A stretch of 64,000 nt of DNA from JADGRF01 sp035274465 (GCA_035274465.1 DATEOF010000468.1:19347-83346), one strand, 5' to 3'; shown: positions 52,595 to 62,411, counted from the stretch's first letter. The notes: a model not told the origin generated them from the letters alone. Translations and numbers: made by a program.

Positions 52595-54319
52595 TCAGCG
52601 TGGAGGCGCAGTGACGTCGCTCTCGGCAAAACCCGTCACGAGCTCACTCACCATGGAAGCGCTGTAGAAATCGAAGCTCGGCGATGGAGGGGACGAGATC
52701 GCGTAGGTCAGCGCGCCAGCCCGCCCAGACTCGACGGGCCTCAGGCTGTGGTTCCCCCTCGCGAGGACGATCGTGTCACCGGGCTGCAGCACTTTGCCGT
52801 CTACATCGGCACCGGCACCATCAGCATCGGTCCGCCAGCGATACTCGCCCGGCACGAGGACCGAGAAAGTACGACGCTCATCCGCGTTCGTGCCGGATAC
52901 GAAGCCCGGAACAAGTACGCCCGGGCCATACGGCACGTAGTGCTGAGTCCAAAAATTCTGTATGGGGATGGGAAAGTGTAGGAGCCGATAGGACGTGACG
53001 ATGAATGCGACCGGCTTGCTTGCGAACAGACGTATGAACGCGGTGATCGCTGCCGGGTCTCGAAACTCACGTGCGATGTCGTTCGAGAAATAGATGGGAA
53101 ATGGCGCTGGATCCGGGCGGCAGGCGAGCGCGCCCTCTGGATGAAAGCCAAGCGCGTCGCGCGGAAAATTGCGGTTCACGAAGGACTGCGCGTCGCGCTG
53201 AACTCTCTGACTGTCAGCGGTCATCCTCAGCGAGGCCGGTATCGTTGGAACGAGCAGGGCCAGCCACAGCGCCACGGCGATCAAATTCCACAGCCGAGCG
53301 CTGGAGAACAGCTGGCGCACGGGATCGAGCACGAGGGCTCCGGCAACGGCCGGGAACAAGCCGATCGTCATCCAGAAATAGGGAAACGTACTGGGATGCA
53401 CCACGGCCACGCCGAAGCCCATCAAGAGAACTGCCCAGGCGAGGCCGAGCTGACGCCACATGGACGCATCGCGGCAACGGATGGATGCGATGACCATCAA
53501 CACCGCGAGCGCGATGTGTGGTCCGAGCGTGGTCGAGATCCCGAAGTAGACGCGGTATCCAGCGACCGTGCGATAGAACGCGTAGGCGTCCCAGGGACTC
53601 TCGAGCGGCGGTAGCTGCTTGAACGCCGCGCGCGCGTACGCCAGGAACACCAGCACGACGACGGCGCCGGTCAGCGCACAACTCGCAAGGCGCATGAGTT
53701 CACGCTTCAGCTGCAGCTCGGGGACGAGGACCTGTCGGCCCGCAACCAGCAGGGCCATGAGGCCGACTGCGTAAGACACCTTCTGAGAGAAGAGAAAACC
53801 CACCCCGAACAAGCAACCGGCGAGCCATGCGTAGTGCAGCCGCTTGCGTGATGCGAGCAACGCGACCCCTCCCCAGATCCCGCAGCCGAGAGCCCATTGA
53901 TCGGAGCGGGCGTGCACGGACCAGCGCAGCACGACGGGGACACACAACAGCAGCGCGACGCCGAAGGCTGCATCCAGATCGGGGTTCTTTCGAACCCCAA
54001 CCAACAGCGCCCGGAGCAGCACATACAAACCGACGAAGAACGCGAAGGTGGCGACCGTGGTGACGATGCGCGCGTGGTGTGCGACGTCCATGATGTCGTG
54101 GCAACCACGAACTAACGGGACGAACAGCAGGGTGGCGAGTCCAGGGCGACCACCGCCGGCCAACACGCCGGAGCGTATGGTGTCCTCCGCGCGGCTAAAC
54201 ATCGCGAACTCGTCCCAGTTGATCGAGTCCGTATAGATGGCGAAGCAATGCACGGCCGCGAGTGCTACCGCGCAAGCGCCGAGGACCCACAGCAGCTTGT
54301 GGCGGGTCGTTTTAGGCAT
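52595..54319 (-). CDS. GT-C fold membrane glycosyltransferase (ArnT/PMT-like)
   Basis: A 574-residue polytopic membrane protein with about 10-11 helices. The first periplasmic loop carries IYTDSINWDEFAMF with Asp31/Asp36/Glu37, the acidic motif that binds the polyprenyl-linked donor in GT-C enzymes. The C-terminal 150 residues form an extracytoplasmic domain after HFPIPIQNFWTQHYV. It likely transfers a sugar from a lipid carrier to a glycan, lipid or protein. It overlaps by 8 bases with the methyltransferase upstream and shares its operon. A 209-base gap to fbaA separates it from metabolic genes. Confidence 0.78.
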   Translation of the reverse strand: MPKTTRHKLLWVLGACAVALAAVHCFAIYTDSINWDEFAMFSRAEDTIRSGVLAGGGRPGLATLLFVPLVRGCHDIMDVAHHARIVTTVATFAFFVGLYVLLRALLVGVRKNPDLDAAFGVALLLCVPVVLRWSVHARSDQWALGCGIWGGVALLASRKRLHYAWLAGCLFGVGFLFSQKVSYAVGLMALLVAGRQVLVPELQLKRELMRLASCALTGAVVVLVFLAYARAAFKQLPPLESPWDAYAFYRTVAGYRVYFGISTTLGPHIALAVLMVIASIRCRDASMWRQLGLAWAVLLMGFGVAVVHPSTFPYFWMTIGLFPAVAGALVLDPVRQLFSSARLWNLIAVALWLALLVPTIPASLRMTADSQRVQRDAQSFVNRNFPRDALGFHPEGALACRPDPAPFPIYFSNDIAREFRDPAAITAFIRLFASKPVAFIVTSYRLLHFPIPIQNFWTQHYVPYGPGVLVPGFVSGTNADERRTFSVLVPGEYRWRTDADGAGADVDGKVLQPGDTIVLARGNHSLRPVESGRAGALTYAISSPPSPSFDFYSASMVSELVTGFAESDVTAPPR

Positions 54320-54989
54320 CGTGCCAGACCAACGTCACCGCGAATGGCCAACCGAGCAGGGCGTGGGTGCGGACCTTGAAGTCGACCATTCCTGCCTGGG
54401 CTGCGAGCTTGCTCAGTTCGCTCGCGCTCAGTAGCCGCAGCTCGGCGATTTCATTGACGGGGAACGCGAGGCCGAGCTTTCTGTACAACCGCTCGAGTCG
54501 GCTCACGCCGATGCGCTGGAGGCGCTCGCGAAACTTGTGTTCATCGGTCCAGTGGAGCAACGGCAACAAGGTGTGGGTCTCGATCGGGAAGTACTTGTTA
54601 GGGGTCGTGATCATTCCGCTGCGTGCGACCCGGCGTAGCTCGGATAGAAAGAGCCGTTGTGACTCGCGGCAACCCACGTGTTCGATGACTGCGTTGGAAT
54701 GCGCGATGTCGAAGGCCGCGTCGGGAAACGGGAAGTGTTTGCCGTCGTAGGAGTAAACGGGAATGTGTGGATGCAGGCCTTCGAAGCCTGACATGTCACC
54801 GAGTCCCAGCGCGGTCAGACCGCCGCGGTGGGGGTAGTGTTTGATGAGGTAGTTCGTCGACGCCAAGGGTTCGGTGTTCGCGACGCCGACTTCCAGGAGG
54901 CGAGTGTCAGGTCCGGGACGAAACTCGTCGAGCAGTCTCGAGAGCTTCTGACGTCGTGAGCGTTCGTGAAGCTCTTGCAAGAGTGTCAT
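54312..54989 (-). CDS. SAM-dependent methyltransferase
   Basis: A 225-residue class I methyltransferase. Motif I is RLLEVGVANTEP near residue 35 (a variant: VGVANT where GxGxG would be), SYDGKHFPFPDAAFDIAHS is the acidic and motif IV region and AVIEHVG follows. The changed glycine motif makes SAM binding less certain. ATG at 54989 is chosen over a frame opening at 55028. It precedes the GT-C gene with an 8-base overlap, so both probably act on the same glycan. It is divergent from the polyprenyl sugar transferase gene with a common promoter region of about 185 bases. Confidence 0.78.
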   Translation of the reverse strand: MTLLQELHERSRRQKLSRLLDEFRPGPDTRLLEVGVANTEPLASTNYLIKHYPHRGGLTALGLGDMSGFEGLHPHIPVYSYDGKHFPFPDAAFDIAHSNAVIEHVGCRESQRLFLSELRRVARSGMITTPNKYFPIETHTLLPLLHWTDEHKFRERLQRIGVSRLERLYRKLGLAFPVNEIAELRLLSASELSKLAAQAGMVDFKVRTHALLGWPFAVTLVWHDA

Positions 54990-55174
54990 CTCTGCGCTCT
55001 CTCGCCGCGCAAGCACCCAAGGACCCACAGCAGCGGCACTGCTCGGTGTGTGTGATGCGACATGCGTCCTTTTGATTGCAGCGGGTCGGGGGCGTTCCGC
55101 TGCGGCGTGTCAGCGATATCATCTACCACGGCGGCGCTTTGGACAGAAAATCATCCTCGCACGTGAGCATCGAA

Positions 55175-56662
55175 ATGGCCTCGCACGTGGCCGTCGAGCT
55201 TCGCAAGCATTCGGCTGCAAAGGTCGTTGGCGGCGACGACCGAGTGCTCGACGTGATCCAGGTCGCTCTCGATGCCGTCGCGCTCCTCGCCGCCATGTCG
55301 GCGGCCAAGTACCTGCACGGCCATCTGCAGCATTTCATCCCGGCGTTGCAGTCCACGGCAGAGTTCCGGCTTCACGCGACCATGGTGTATCTCGTGGCGC
55401 CGCTGTGGTTCGCGCTGATCTTCGTGTTCCGCCTGCATCGAACCACGACGGACCGACCCGGGCGAGCGGAGCTACTGGTCAAGCTCTTCAAGCTGCACCT
55501 CGCAGGGTTCGTGGGACTCAGTGTCATACAGTTCCTGACGCAAGCGACGATCAATCGCTCGCTGGTCGCGCTCTTCTTGCTCTGCACGTTCGCGTTGATG
55601 TTCACGCAGCGCAGCCTCGTGTTGCTCTGGGCCGACTACCAGTACAGGACCGGTGTCAGCCACGAGCGTGTCTTGCTGGTGGGGCAACCGTCGCGTCGCA
55701 TGGCAACGCTGGCCTACGCGGCGATGCGGCAACGCCACGCGCCCCACTTCCTGGGTTACCTGGAAGCTTCTTCGCAGGGGACCTCTCTCTCGACTCCTCC
55801 GCCGGGCGCACCGACGCTCCCGCGCCTCGGCAGGCTCGATGAGCTGCCAAGGCTGCTACACGACCAGGCCATCGATCACGTCCTGTTCTTTCCACCCGTC
55901 AATCGGCCGGAGCTCGTGCAGGAGCAACTCGCGGCATGCGAGGAGGTCGGGGTCGCGGCGAGCTTTTCAGTCGATCTCGTGCAGCTGGGTCAGGCCGCAC
56001 CGCGATTGATGACCAAGTACGACCACTCGTTCGTAACCTTCGAGAGAGCACCGAAATCTCAGGGCGAGCTCGCGGTCAAGTATGGTTTGGACCCCATCCT
56101 GGCTGCGCTCGGACTGGTCTTGCTGGCGCCGGTCTTTCTGGCGATCGCGGTTGCGATCTGGGTGACGATGGGCAGGCCGATTCTCTTCTCGCAAGCGCGA
56201 GGAGGCTTGTATGGCCGCCCATTCCGGATGCTCAAATTCCGCTCGATGCGCACCACTGCGGAGGCGGAGCGTGACGGGCTCGCGGAGCTGAACGAGATGT
56301 CTGGGCCGGTGTTCAAGATTGCGCGAGACCCGCGGGTCACGGCGCTCGGGCGATTTCTCAGGCGCACGAGCCTCGACGAGTTGCCGCAGCTGATCAACGT
56401 CTTGAATGGCACGATGAGTCTCGTCGGCCCGCGCCCGCTGCCGGTGCAGGAGCAGGAGCAGATCCGCGGCTGGCAGCGGCGGCGCTTGAGCATGAAGCCA
56501 GGCATCACGTGCCTGTGGCAGGTCGGAGGGCGCAACGAGCTCGACTTCTCGGAGTGGATGCTTCTCGATTTGAGGTACATCGACGAGTGGAGCTTGTGGC
56601 TCGATCTCCAGATCCTCCTCAAGACCATCCCGGCGGTGCTGGGACGTCGTGGCGCGCACTGA
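55175..56662 (+). CDS. exopolysaccharide polyprenyl-phosphate sugar-1-P transferase
   Basis: A priming glycosyltransferase that loads a sugar-1-phosphate onto a polyprenyl phosphate, starting a repeat unit. About 495 residues: four to five N-terminal helices (TMVYLVAPLWFALIFVFRLH is one), a central Rossmann-like region (ERVLLVGQPSRRM), and a C-terminal Bac_transf domain with helix PILAALGLVLLAPVFLA, then MLKFRSMRTTAE, LRRTSLDELPQLINVLNG, SLVGPRPLP and PGITCLWQVGGRNEL. It resembles WbaP/EpsE-type enzymes. The ATG at 55175 is tentative; alternative starts lie at GTG 55163 and TTG 55139, and no clear Shine-Dalgarno decides. Confidence 0.9.
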   Translation: MASHVAVELRKHSAAKVVGGDDRVLDVIQVALDAVALLAAMSAAKYLHGHLQHFIPALQSTAEFRLHATMVYLVAPLWFALIFVFRLHRTTTDRPGRAELLVKLFKLHLAGFVGLSVIQFLTQATINRSLVALFLLCTFALMFTQRSLVLLWADYQYRTGVSHERVLLVGQPSRRMATLAYAAMRQRHAPHFLGYLEASSQGTSLSTPPPGAPTLPRLGRLDELPRLLHDQAIDHVLFFPPVNRPELVQEQLAACEEVGVAASFSVDLVQLGQAAPRLMTKYDHSFVTFERAPKSQGELAVKYGLDPILAALGLVLLAPVFLAIAVAIWVTMGRPILFSQARGGLYGRPFRMLKFRSMRTTAEAERDGLAELNEMSGPVFKIARDPRVTALGRFLRRTSLDELPQLINVLNGTMSLVGPRPLPVQEQEQIRGWQRRRLSMKPGITCLWQVGGRNELDFSEWMLLDLRYIDEWSLWLDLQILLKTIPAVLGRRGAH

Positions 56663-56790
56663 GCCCAAGACATACCTCGGCACAGCAGCGCGCTGTTTGG
56701 ATCACTGCTCCGACGTTTGGTGCGACCTGACGTAACTTCGAAAATTTATGCTCGGTCTGTTAGAATTCCGGGCAAGGGAGTGCACGTCGA

Positions 56791-57846
56791 ATGAAGGTCA
56801 TCATCACCGGAAGCAGTGGGCTCATCGGCTCCGAAGCCGTGCTGCGTTTCGCGGAACAGGGTCACGTTGTCTACGGGATCGACAATAACCTCCGTAGACA
56901 CTTCTTTGGGCCCGATGGTGACACAACCCGCGTCCTCGAGATGCTCCGCGAACGAGCGCCTCGCTTCGTGCATTGCCCCCTCGACATCCGCGAGCGTGAG
57001 GAGATGGCCCGCATCGTTCGCGAGGTGAAGCCTGACGCGATCATTCACTGCGCCGCACAGCCCTCGCACGACCTTGCCGCACGCATGCCGTTCGAAGACT
57101 TCGATACCAACGCTGTCGGCACCTTGAACCTGCTCGAGGCGACTCGTCGCGGCGCTCCCGAGGCCGTGTTCGTGTTCATGAGCACCAACAAGGTCTACGG
57201 CGACGCACCGAATCGCATCAACCTCGTGGAACACGACAAGCGCTGGGACTTCGCGGACCCGGCGTACGAACGTGGCATCGCCGAGACCTTCTCCATCGAC
57301 CAGTCGCTTCACAGCCTGTTCGGTGCCTCGAAGGTCGCGGCTGACGTGGTGTGTCAGGAGTACGGTCGCTACTTCGGGCTTCGCACGGGTATCTTCCGCG
57401 GAGGGTGCTTGACCGGCGTGAATCACGCTGCGGCAGAGCTCCACGGCTACCTCGCGTACCTGTTCAAGGCCGCGAGCGACGGTCGCGAGTACACGATCTT
57501 CGGCTACAAGGGCAAGCAAGTCCGCGACCAGATTCACAGCGCCGACGTCGTGCAGGCGTTCGAGTTGTTCATCGCGAACCCGCGACCCGGCGAGGTCTAC
57601 AACCTGGGTGGTGGCAAGGCCAACAGCGTCTCGATCCTCGAGTCGATCGACCGCATCGAACAGCTGCTCGGGAAGCGACTGGCGTATCGCTACAGCGAGA
57701 CGAATCGCATCGGCGATCACATTTGTTACTACTCCGACCTGAGCAAGCTTCAGGCGCACTATCCGAGCTTCCGCATCACGCGCAGCATCGACGACATCTT
57801 CGAAGACTTCGCGCGCGCGACCTCGCGCGTGGCCGAGGTCGCCTGA
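56791..57846 (+). CDS. NAD-dependent epimerase/dehydratase, FGASK-type
   Basis: A 351-residue extended SDR similar to CDP-paratose/tyvelose 2-epimerases. TGSSGLIGSE at 8-17 binds NAD, FMSTNKVYGD supplies the Ser/Thr region near 133, and the position of the catalytic Tyr is Phe177 in LFGASK with Lys181 retained. FRGGCLTG and GYKGKQVRDQIHSADVV are other family blocks. Tyr-to-Phe is unexpected for a classical epimerase and would reduce the normal oxidation chemistry, though I recall a subfamily with this signature. AAGGGAG 10 bases upstream is the ribosome site. First gene of a four-gene operon; the upstream 129 bases contain AT-rich sequence and a possible TAGAAT -10 at 56761. Confidence 0.9.
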   Translation: MKVIITGSSGLIGSEAVLRFAEQGHVVYGIDNNLRRHFFGPDGDTTRVLEMLRERAPRFVHCPLDIREREEMARIVREVKPDAIIHCAAQPSHDLAARMPFEDFDTNAVGTLNLLEATRRGAPEAVFVFMSTNKVYGDAPNRINLVEHDKRWDFADPAYERGIAETFSIDQSLHSLFGASKVAADVVCQEYGRYFGLRTGIFRGGCLTGVNHAAAELHGYLAYLFKAASDGREYTIFGYKGKQVRDQIHSADVVQAFELFIANPRPGEVYNLGGGKANSVSILESIDRIEQLLGKRLAYRYSETNRIGDHICYYSDLSKLQAHYPSFRITRSIDDIFEDFARATSRVAEVA

Positions 57847-59402
57847 TGTCGCTAACGGTTCTGCTCGCGAATGCTCCCACGCGGGAGAAGGTCGGGAAGG
57901 GCCAGGAACGCTTCTTCGTCAAAGCCGGAAGCCGTTGGCCGTTCTCGATCCAGAAGGACGAGGACGAATCGTGCCGCTACGTGCCGTTTCCGTTCTCGCT
58001 GGCCTACGTGGCGGCCTTGTTGGAGCGCGAGCGGATCGCGGTCGAGGTGTACGACGGCGTTGCGCTCAATGTGGACCGGCCGACGTTCGTCGACCGTTGT
58101 GCGAGCTACAAGCCGAACGTGATCCTGATGGAGGCGACGACGCCGACCATCGAAGACGACCTGGCGTTGTGTCGAGAGCTGAAGGCGCGTACCGGAGCGC
58201 GCATCGCCCTCGCGGGCGCGCATCCCACGCATTTTGCGCGCGTGCTACTCGAGGACAACGACTGCGTCGACTGGGTCCTCAAGGGTGAGTACGAGCTGAA
58301 CGCGCTGGCTGCGATCCGCGCGCTGCAACAGCGCTCGCCGGTCGAGGTGGAGAGCGCTCTCGCCGCAGTGCCCGGCCTCGTGCGCCGCGGTCGCAACGCC
58401 GACGAGTCCACGACCGTGGCCGTCATCGAGGGGCCCAAGGGCGAACCGATCCACGATCTCGACAGCCTGCCGTTTCCAGCGCGGCACATGTTCCCGACGC
58501 GGCAAGCGCCGACGATGTGGCCCTACTGGGACGGCTTTTGTCAGAGGCGTCCGGCGGTGCAGATGCACAGCAGTCGCGGCTGCCCTTTCAAGTGCACGTT
58601 CTGCCTCTGGATCTCGGTGATCTACGAGCAGGGTCCGTATCGGGTGTTTTCCGGCAAGCGCATCGTCGACGAGATGGAGCACGTCATCGCGACGTACGGC
58701 GCCCGCGAGATCTACTTCGACGACGACATCTTCACGGTGCGTGAGGACCACGTGCTGGATGTTTGCCAGGAGATCACGGCGCGCGGCCTGAACGTCAACT
58801 GGTCGGTGATGGGCGATGCGATGGCCGTCACCGAACGCGCGATCGACGCGATGGCGAAGGCGGGCTGCATCGGGATGAAATTTGGCGTCGAGAGCGCCAA
58901 CAAGGACGTGCTCAAGAAGCTGCGCAAGCCGGTGAAGCTCCCCAAGGTCCGCAACGTCGCCGACTGGTGCGCGGCACGCGGTATCAAGACGCACGCGACC
59001 ATCACCTTCGGGCTCGAGGGCGACACACCCGCGACGATGCAGGAGACGCTCGACTTCGCCTGCAGCCTGCCGGTGGACTCGATTCAGTTCTCGGTCACCA
59101 CGCCGTTTCCCGGCACCGAGCACTATGCGCGCGCAAGCAAAGAGAAGCGCCTGATAGGCCGGTTTCGCGACTTCGACGGCGCGCATTCGTCGGTCTTGCG
59201 CTTCGACAACATGTCAGCCGAGTACGTCGCCGAGTTCGCGGAGCGTGCTCCATCGATCTGGTTGCGTGCGCGCATGAGCGATCCGGCGTGGATGTCGCGT
59301 CAGGTCAAGTACATGGTGCACACGGCGCGCGACCAGGGAATTCAAGGAGCGCGCCGCAGAGTGAAGCGCGGCGTCGACCTGTTGCTGAACCGCGCGAGGT
59401 AG
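57846..59402 (+). CDS. radical SAM protein with B12-binding-like N-terminus
   Basis: A 518-residue protein. The first 170 residues resemble the cobalamin-binding domain (VPFPFSLAYVAALLE, ILMEATTPTIEDDL) but lack the usual DxHxxG histidine, so base-off B12 binding by that motif is not shown. The radical SAM 4Fe-4S cluster motif is CPFKCTFC (Cys246, Cys250, Cys253). YFDDDIFTV and FGVESANKDVLKKL are family elements. Start at 57846 overlaps the upstream stop by one base (TGATG). The reaction is unknown: candidates include C-methylation or another radical chemistry on a sugar, lipid or peptide. Confidence 0.88.
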   Translation: MSLTVLLANAPTREKVGKGQERFFVKAGSRWPFSIQKDEDESCRYVPFPFSLAYVAALLERERIAVEVYDGVALNVDRPTFVDRCASYKPNVILMEATTPTIEDDLALCRELKARTGARIALAGAHPTHFARVLLEDNDCVDWVLKGEYELNALAAIRALQQRSPVEVESALAAVPGLVRRGRNADESTTVAVIEGPKGEPIHDLDSLPFPARHMFPTRQAPTMWPYWDGFCQRRPAVQMHSSRGCPFKCTFCLWISVIYEQGPYRVFSGKRIVDEMEHVIATYGAREIYFDDDIFTVREDHVLDVCQEITARGLNVNWSVMGDAMAVTERAIDAMAKAGCIGMKFGVESANKDVLKKLRKPVKLPKVRNVADWCAARGIKTHATITFGLEGDTPATMQETLDFACSLPVDSIQFSVTTPFPGTEHYARASKEKRLIGRFRDFDGAHSSVLRFDNMSAEYVAEFAERAPSIWLRARMSDPAWMSRQVKYMVHTARDQGIQGARRRVKRGVDLLLNRAR

Positions 59403-59404
59403 CG

Positions 59405-60580
59405 ATGAACATACTGATGCTCAATCACAACGTGATCTGGCGCAGCACGTTCTTTCGGGCATTCTACTTCGCGCGTGAATTGACGGCTCGGGGCCATCGC
59501 GTCACCGTGGCCACGATCTCCCGCGATCGCCTGCTGCGGCCGCGAATCAGCGAGCTCGAGGGCGTCACCGTGGTCGAGACCCCGGACCTCGGTGTCTCGC
59601 TTGCACGCACGGGCTGGGATCCTTGGGACAGCCTGTTTCGCGCGGCTTACTTCCAGCGCGAGCGCTTCGACATCGTGCACGGCTTCGACTGCCGTCCCGT
59701 GGTGCTGGCGCCGAGCCTGCTGCTCCAGCTCGGTCGTGGCGCACGCTGGGTCAGCGACTGGGCCGACTGGTGGGGGCGCGGCGGCGCCATCTCGGAGCGC
59801 AAGAGCTGGGTAGGTCGGGTCGCGTTTGCGCCGTTCGAGACGTTCCTGGAGGAACGCTTCCGTTGGTTGGCGAGCCAGGTGACTGTCACGAGCCGCGCAC
59901 TCTACGAGCGATGCCTGGACATGCGGTTGCGCAAGGACCGCGTGCACTACCTCCCCTCGGGGTCGAACGTGCGGACGATCCAGGTGCGCGATCGAGCGGC
60001 GTGCAGACAAGCGTTGAACCTGCCGGCGGATGCGCCCATCGCGTGCTTCGTGGGCTACGTGCAATACGATCTCGAGCTCGTGATACGCGCATTCGGCTTC
60101 GTGCACGCGCGCTTGCCCTCCGCGCGGCTCGTCCTGGTCGGGCCGGAACACAAGGCGGCGCGCAAGCTGGTGCAAGAACTTCAGCTGCAGGACGCGGTTG
60201 TCGACGTCGGACCCAAGCCGTTTGCCGAAGTCGAAAACCACCTCGGCGCTGCCGACGTCCTGCTCATGCCGATGTCCGACAACCTCATGAACCGCGCGCG
60301 CGGCCCGATCAAGCTCGGCGACTACATGGCGGCCGGGCGTCCAATCGTCGCCAACCCGGTGGGCGATATGGTGGAAGCCTTCCGCGCGGACGACATCGGT
60401 CTGCTGTCGAACGACGACCCGCATGCCTATGGCGACGCGATCACCGCGTTGCTCAGGGACCGTTCGCGGGCCGAGCGGCTCGGCGGAAACGCTCGCCGTG
60501 CGGCCGAGCAGCGCTACGCGTGGAGCGTGTACGCGCCCACGCTGGAGGCCGTCTACGACCGCGCCTGTGCCGGATTTTGA
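59405..60580 (+). CDS. glycosyltransferase family 4
   Basis: A 391-residue GT-B glycosyltransferase. MNILMLNHNVIWRSTFFRAF opens the N-domain, GRGARWVSDWADWWGRGG is a distinctive Trp-rich block, and the C-terminal donor half has LPSGSNVRTI, ARLVLVGPEHKAARKL and DNLMNRARGPIKLGDYMAAG with the late acidic residue near DMVEAF. The classical E-x7-E is modified (PIKLGDYMAAGRP). ATG at 59405, two bases after the upstream stop; the larger frame reaching 58763 is not used. Third gene of the operon. Donor and acceptor unknown. Confidence 0.88.
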   Translation: MNILMLNHNVIWRSTFFRAFYFARELTARGHRVTVATISRDRLLRPRISELEGVTVVETPDLGVSLARTGWDPWDSLFRAAYFQRERFDIVHGFDCRPVVLAPSLLLQLGRGARWVSDWADWWGRGGAISERKSWVGRVAFAPFETFLEERFRWLASQVTVTSRALYERCLDMRLRKDRVHYLPSGSNVRTIQVRDRAACRQALNLPADAPIACFVGYVQYDLELVIRAFGFVHARLPSARLVLVGPEHKAARKLVQELQLQDAVVDVGPKPFAEVENHLGAADVLLMPMSDNLMNRARGPIKLGDYMAAGRPIVANPVGDMVEAFRADDIGLLSNDDPHAYGDAITALLRDRSRAERLGGNARRAAEQRYAWSVYAPTLEAVYDRACAGF

Positions 60581-60583
60581 ACC

Positions 60584-61663
60584 ATGCCAGCACCCACCCA
60601 CGGTTATGAGGTCGTGATCACCGGCGGAGCCGGCTTCGTCGGCTCTTCCCTGGCGTTGAGCCTCGCGGAGCGTCATCCCGCCTGGCGCATCCGCGCGTTC
60701 GACAACCTGAAGCGACGCGGCTCCGAGCTGGCGCTCCGCCGTCTCGCAGCCTACGGAGTCCGCTTCGTCCACGGCGACATTCGCAACCCATCCGACCTGG
60801 ACGAGCTTGGAAAGTTCGACCTGCTGATCGATTGCGCCGCCGAGCCATCCGTCGTCGCCGGTAGCGTGAACTACGTGCTCGATACGAATCTCGGGGGCAC
60901 GATCCACTGCCTCGAAGCCGCGCGCCGTCATGGTGCAGCGCTCGTGTTCGTGTCGACCAGCCGCGTGTATCCGATCGCTCGCATCGAGGAGCTGCCCTTC
61001 GTCGAGCAGGAGACGCGCTTCGCGCCAGCGCCGGATGCCAGGGGCCTCGGGTTCTCCGCGGCGGGGCTGGACGAGCAGTTCCCGCTGGAAGGCGCACGCT
61101 CCTTGTACGGCGCGAGCAAGTTGTGCTCGGAGCTGATCATCCACGAGTATGTCGAGTCTCACGGGTTGCGCGCCGTGATCGACCGCTGCGGCGTGCTGAC
61201 CGGGCCGTGGCAGATGGGAAAGGTGGACCAGGGCGTGATCATGCACTGGGTCGCCAGCCACGTCTTCGAGAAGGGCCTTCGCTACATAGGCTACGGCGGT
61301 ACGGGCAAACAGGTCCGCGATGTCCTGCATGTGGCGGATCTCGCGGAGCTCATCGATCGTCAGATCGACGCCCTGGATGAGCTGAAGGGCGACGTGTTCA
61401 ACGTGGGCGGCGGTGTGGAGGGATCCCTCTCACTTCGCGAGCTGACCACGCTGTGTCAGGCCGTGACGGGACGCCGCGTCCCGATCGCAGCCGAGCCGGA
61501 GACGAGGCGCCTGGACATCCGTATGTACCTGAGCAACTGTCACAAGGTACAGCAGCGCTTCGGCTGGAAGCCCATGCGAACGACTGAGATCATCGTCGAC
61601 GACATCGCGCAGTGGGTCACCGACCAGCGCAGCACGCTGGCGGGCGTGCTGTTTACGCCGTAG
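60584..61663 (+). CDS. NAD-dependent epimerase/dehydratase, classical
   Basis: A 359-residue extended SDR. The NAD motif is TGGAGFVGSSLA near residue 13, VFVSTSRVYP gives the Ser/Thr, and the catalytic YGASK is complete (unlike the first gene of the operon). CGVLTGPWQMGKVDQGVI, TGKQVRDVLHVADLAELI and FNVGGGVEGSLSLRELT are further blocks, resembling CDP-tyvelose or UDP-glucose epimerases. Last gene of the operon, three bases after the GT4 stop. With two differing epimerases flanking a radical SAM enzyme, the operon may build an unusual sugar. Confidence 0.92.
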   Translation: MPAPTHGYEVVITGGAGFVGSSLALSLAERHPAWRIRAFDNLKRRGSELALRRLAAYGVRFVHGDIRNPSDLDELGKFDLLIDCAAEPSVVAGSVNYVLDTNLGGTIHCLEAARRHGAALVFVSTSRVYPIARIEELPFVEQETRFAPAPDARGLGFSAAGLDEQFPLEGARSLYGASKLCSELIIHEYVESHGLRAVIDRCGVLTGPWQMGKVDQGVIMHWVASHVFEKGLRYIGYGGTGKQVRDVLHVADLAELIDRQIDALDELKGDVFNVGGGVEGSLSLRELTTLCQAVTGRRVPIAAEPETRRLDIRMYLSNCHKVQQRFGWKPMRTTEIIVDDIAQWVTDQRSTLAGVLFTP

Positions 61664-61671
61664 GGGCGACT

Positions 61672-62280
61672 TCAGGTCCACACGATGCCAGGCGCCGGCC
61701 GATCCGAGGGCGAGTACACGTGCGCTTGGTGCCGGCCGCGCGAGTGGCGTTCGCACCACTGTGCGCCGTCATTCGCTTCGCGTGCGCGCTGGCAATCGGG
61801 GCAGGGAGCGTCGATCTCCACTGCTTCGGTGTGGTGCCAGGCCTTGGGCAGGGCGGTGAGCACCGGGCAACTGGCCTCGTAGAGCAGGCGCTCCGCGACC
61901 GATCCGAGCACCAGCTTCTCCACGCCCCGCCGCCGATGGCTGCCGATGACCAGCAGGTCGGCGTCGATCTCGCCCGCAGTGCGCAAGATGGCGTCGACGG
62001 GTGCGCCGCGACGAATGTGGCCGCGGACCTCCAGCGGCGTATCCACGCAGGCGAGCTTCACCCGATCCTCCATCAGCGCCGGCGCTCGATTTGCCTGCGT
62101 GCGGATCGACGTGGGTTCGTCGCCCTGTACGCTACCGAGATCCGGCTCGACGTGAATCACGTGCAGCTGGCTGTTGGGGAACTGTCCAGCGAGGCGAACG
62201 GCTTCGCGGAGGGCGAGCTCTCCGGTTTCATCGAACGCGAGTGCACAGAGGATGACGTAGGGTTGCTGTGGCTGTGCCAT
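61672..62280 (-). CDS. universal stress protein with Cys-rich C-terminal extension
   Basis: A 202-residue protein. The Usp domain (residues 8-145) has VILCALAFDETGELALREA and the ATP-binding pattern G-x2-G-x9-G-S/T realised in GSHRRRGVEKLVLGSV. A 55-residue C-terminal extension holds CPDC and, 16 residues later, CERH, a likely zinc site; such tails occur in myxobacterial USPs. AGGAGG at good spacing precedes the ATG at 62280. It is convergent with the sugar operon, whose stop lies 8 bases away. Stress-related nucleotide binding is the family role; the tail's role is unknown. Confidence 0.87.
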   Translation of the reverse strand: MAQPQQPYVILCALAFDETGELALREAVRLAGQFPNSQLHVIHVEPDLGSVQGDEPTSIRTQANRAPALMEDRVKLACVDTPLEVRGHIRRGAPVDAILRTAGEIDADLLVIGSHRRRGVEKLVLGSVAERLLYEASCPVLTALPKAWHHTEAVEIDAPCPDCQRAREANDGAQWCERHSRGRHQAHVYSPSDRPAPGIVWT

Positions 62281-62411
62281 GCGGTCCTCCTTGTCCAACC
62301 GCATGCTGCAGGCGTCGTGCCAGCTCGTAACTACGCGCAGCCTGAGTATCGGCCGTGTGGCAGATTCGCGCGCCGTGCAGTTCAAATGCTGCGAAATGAC
62401 ACGCCGGCGAT

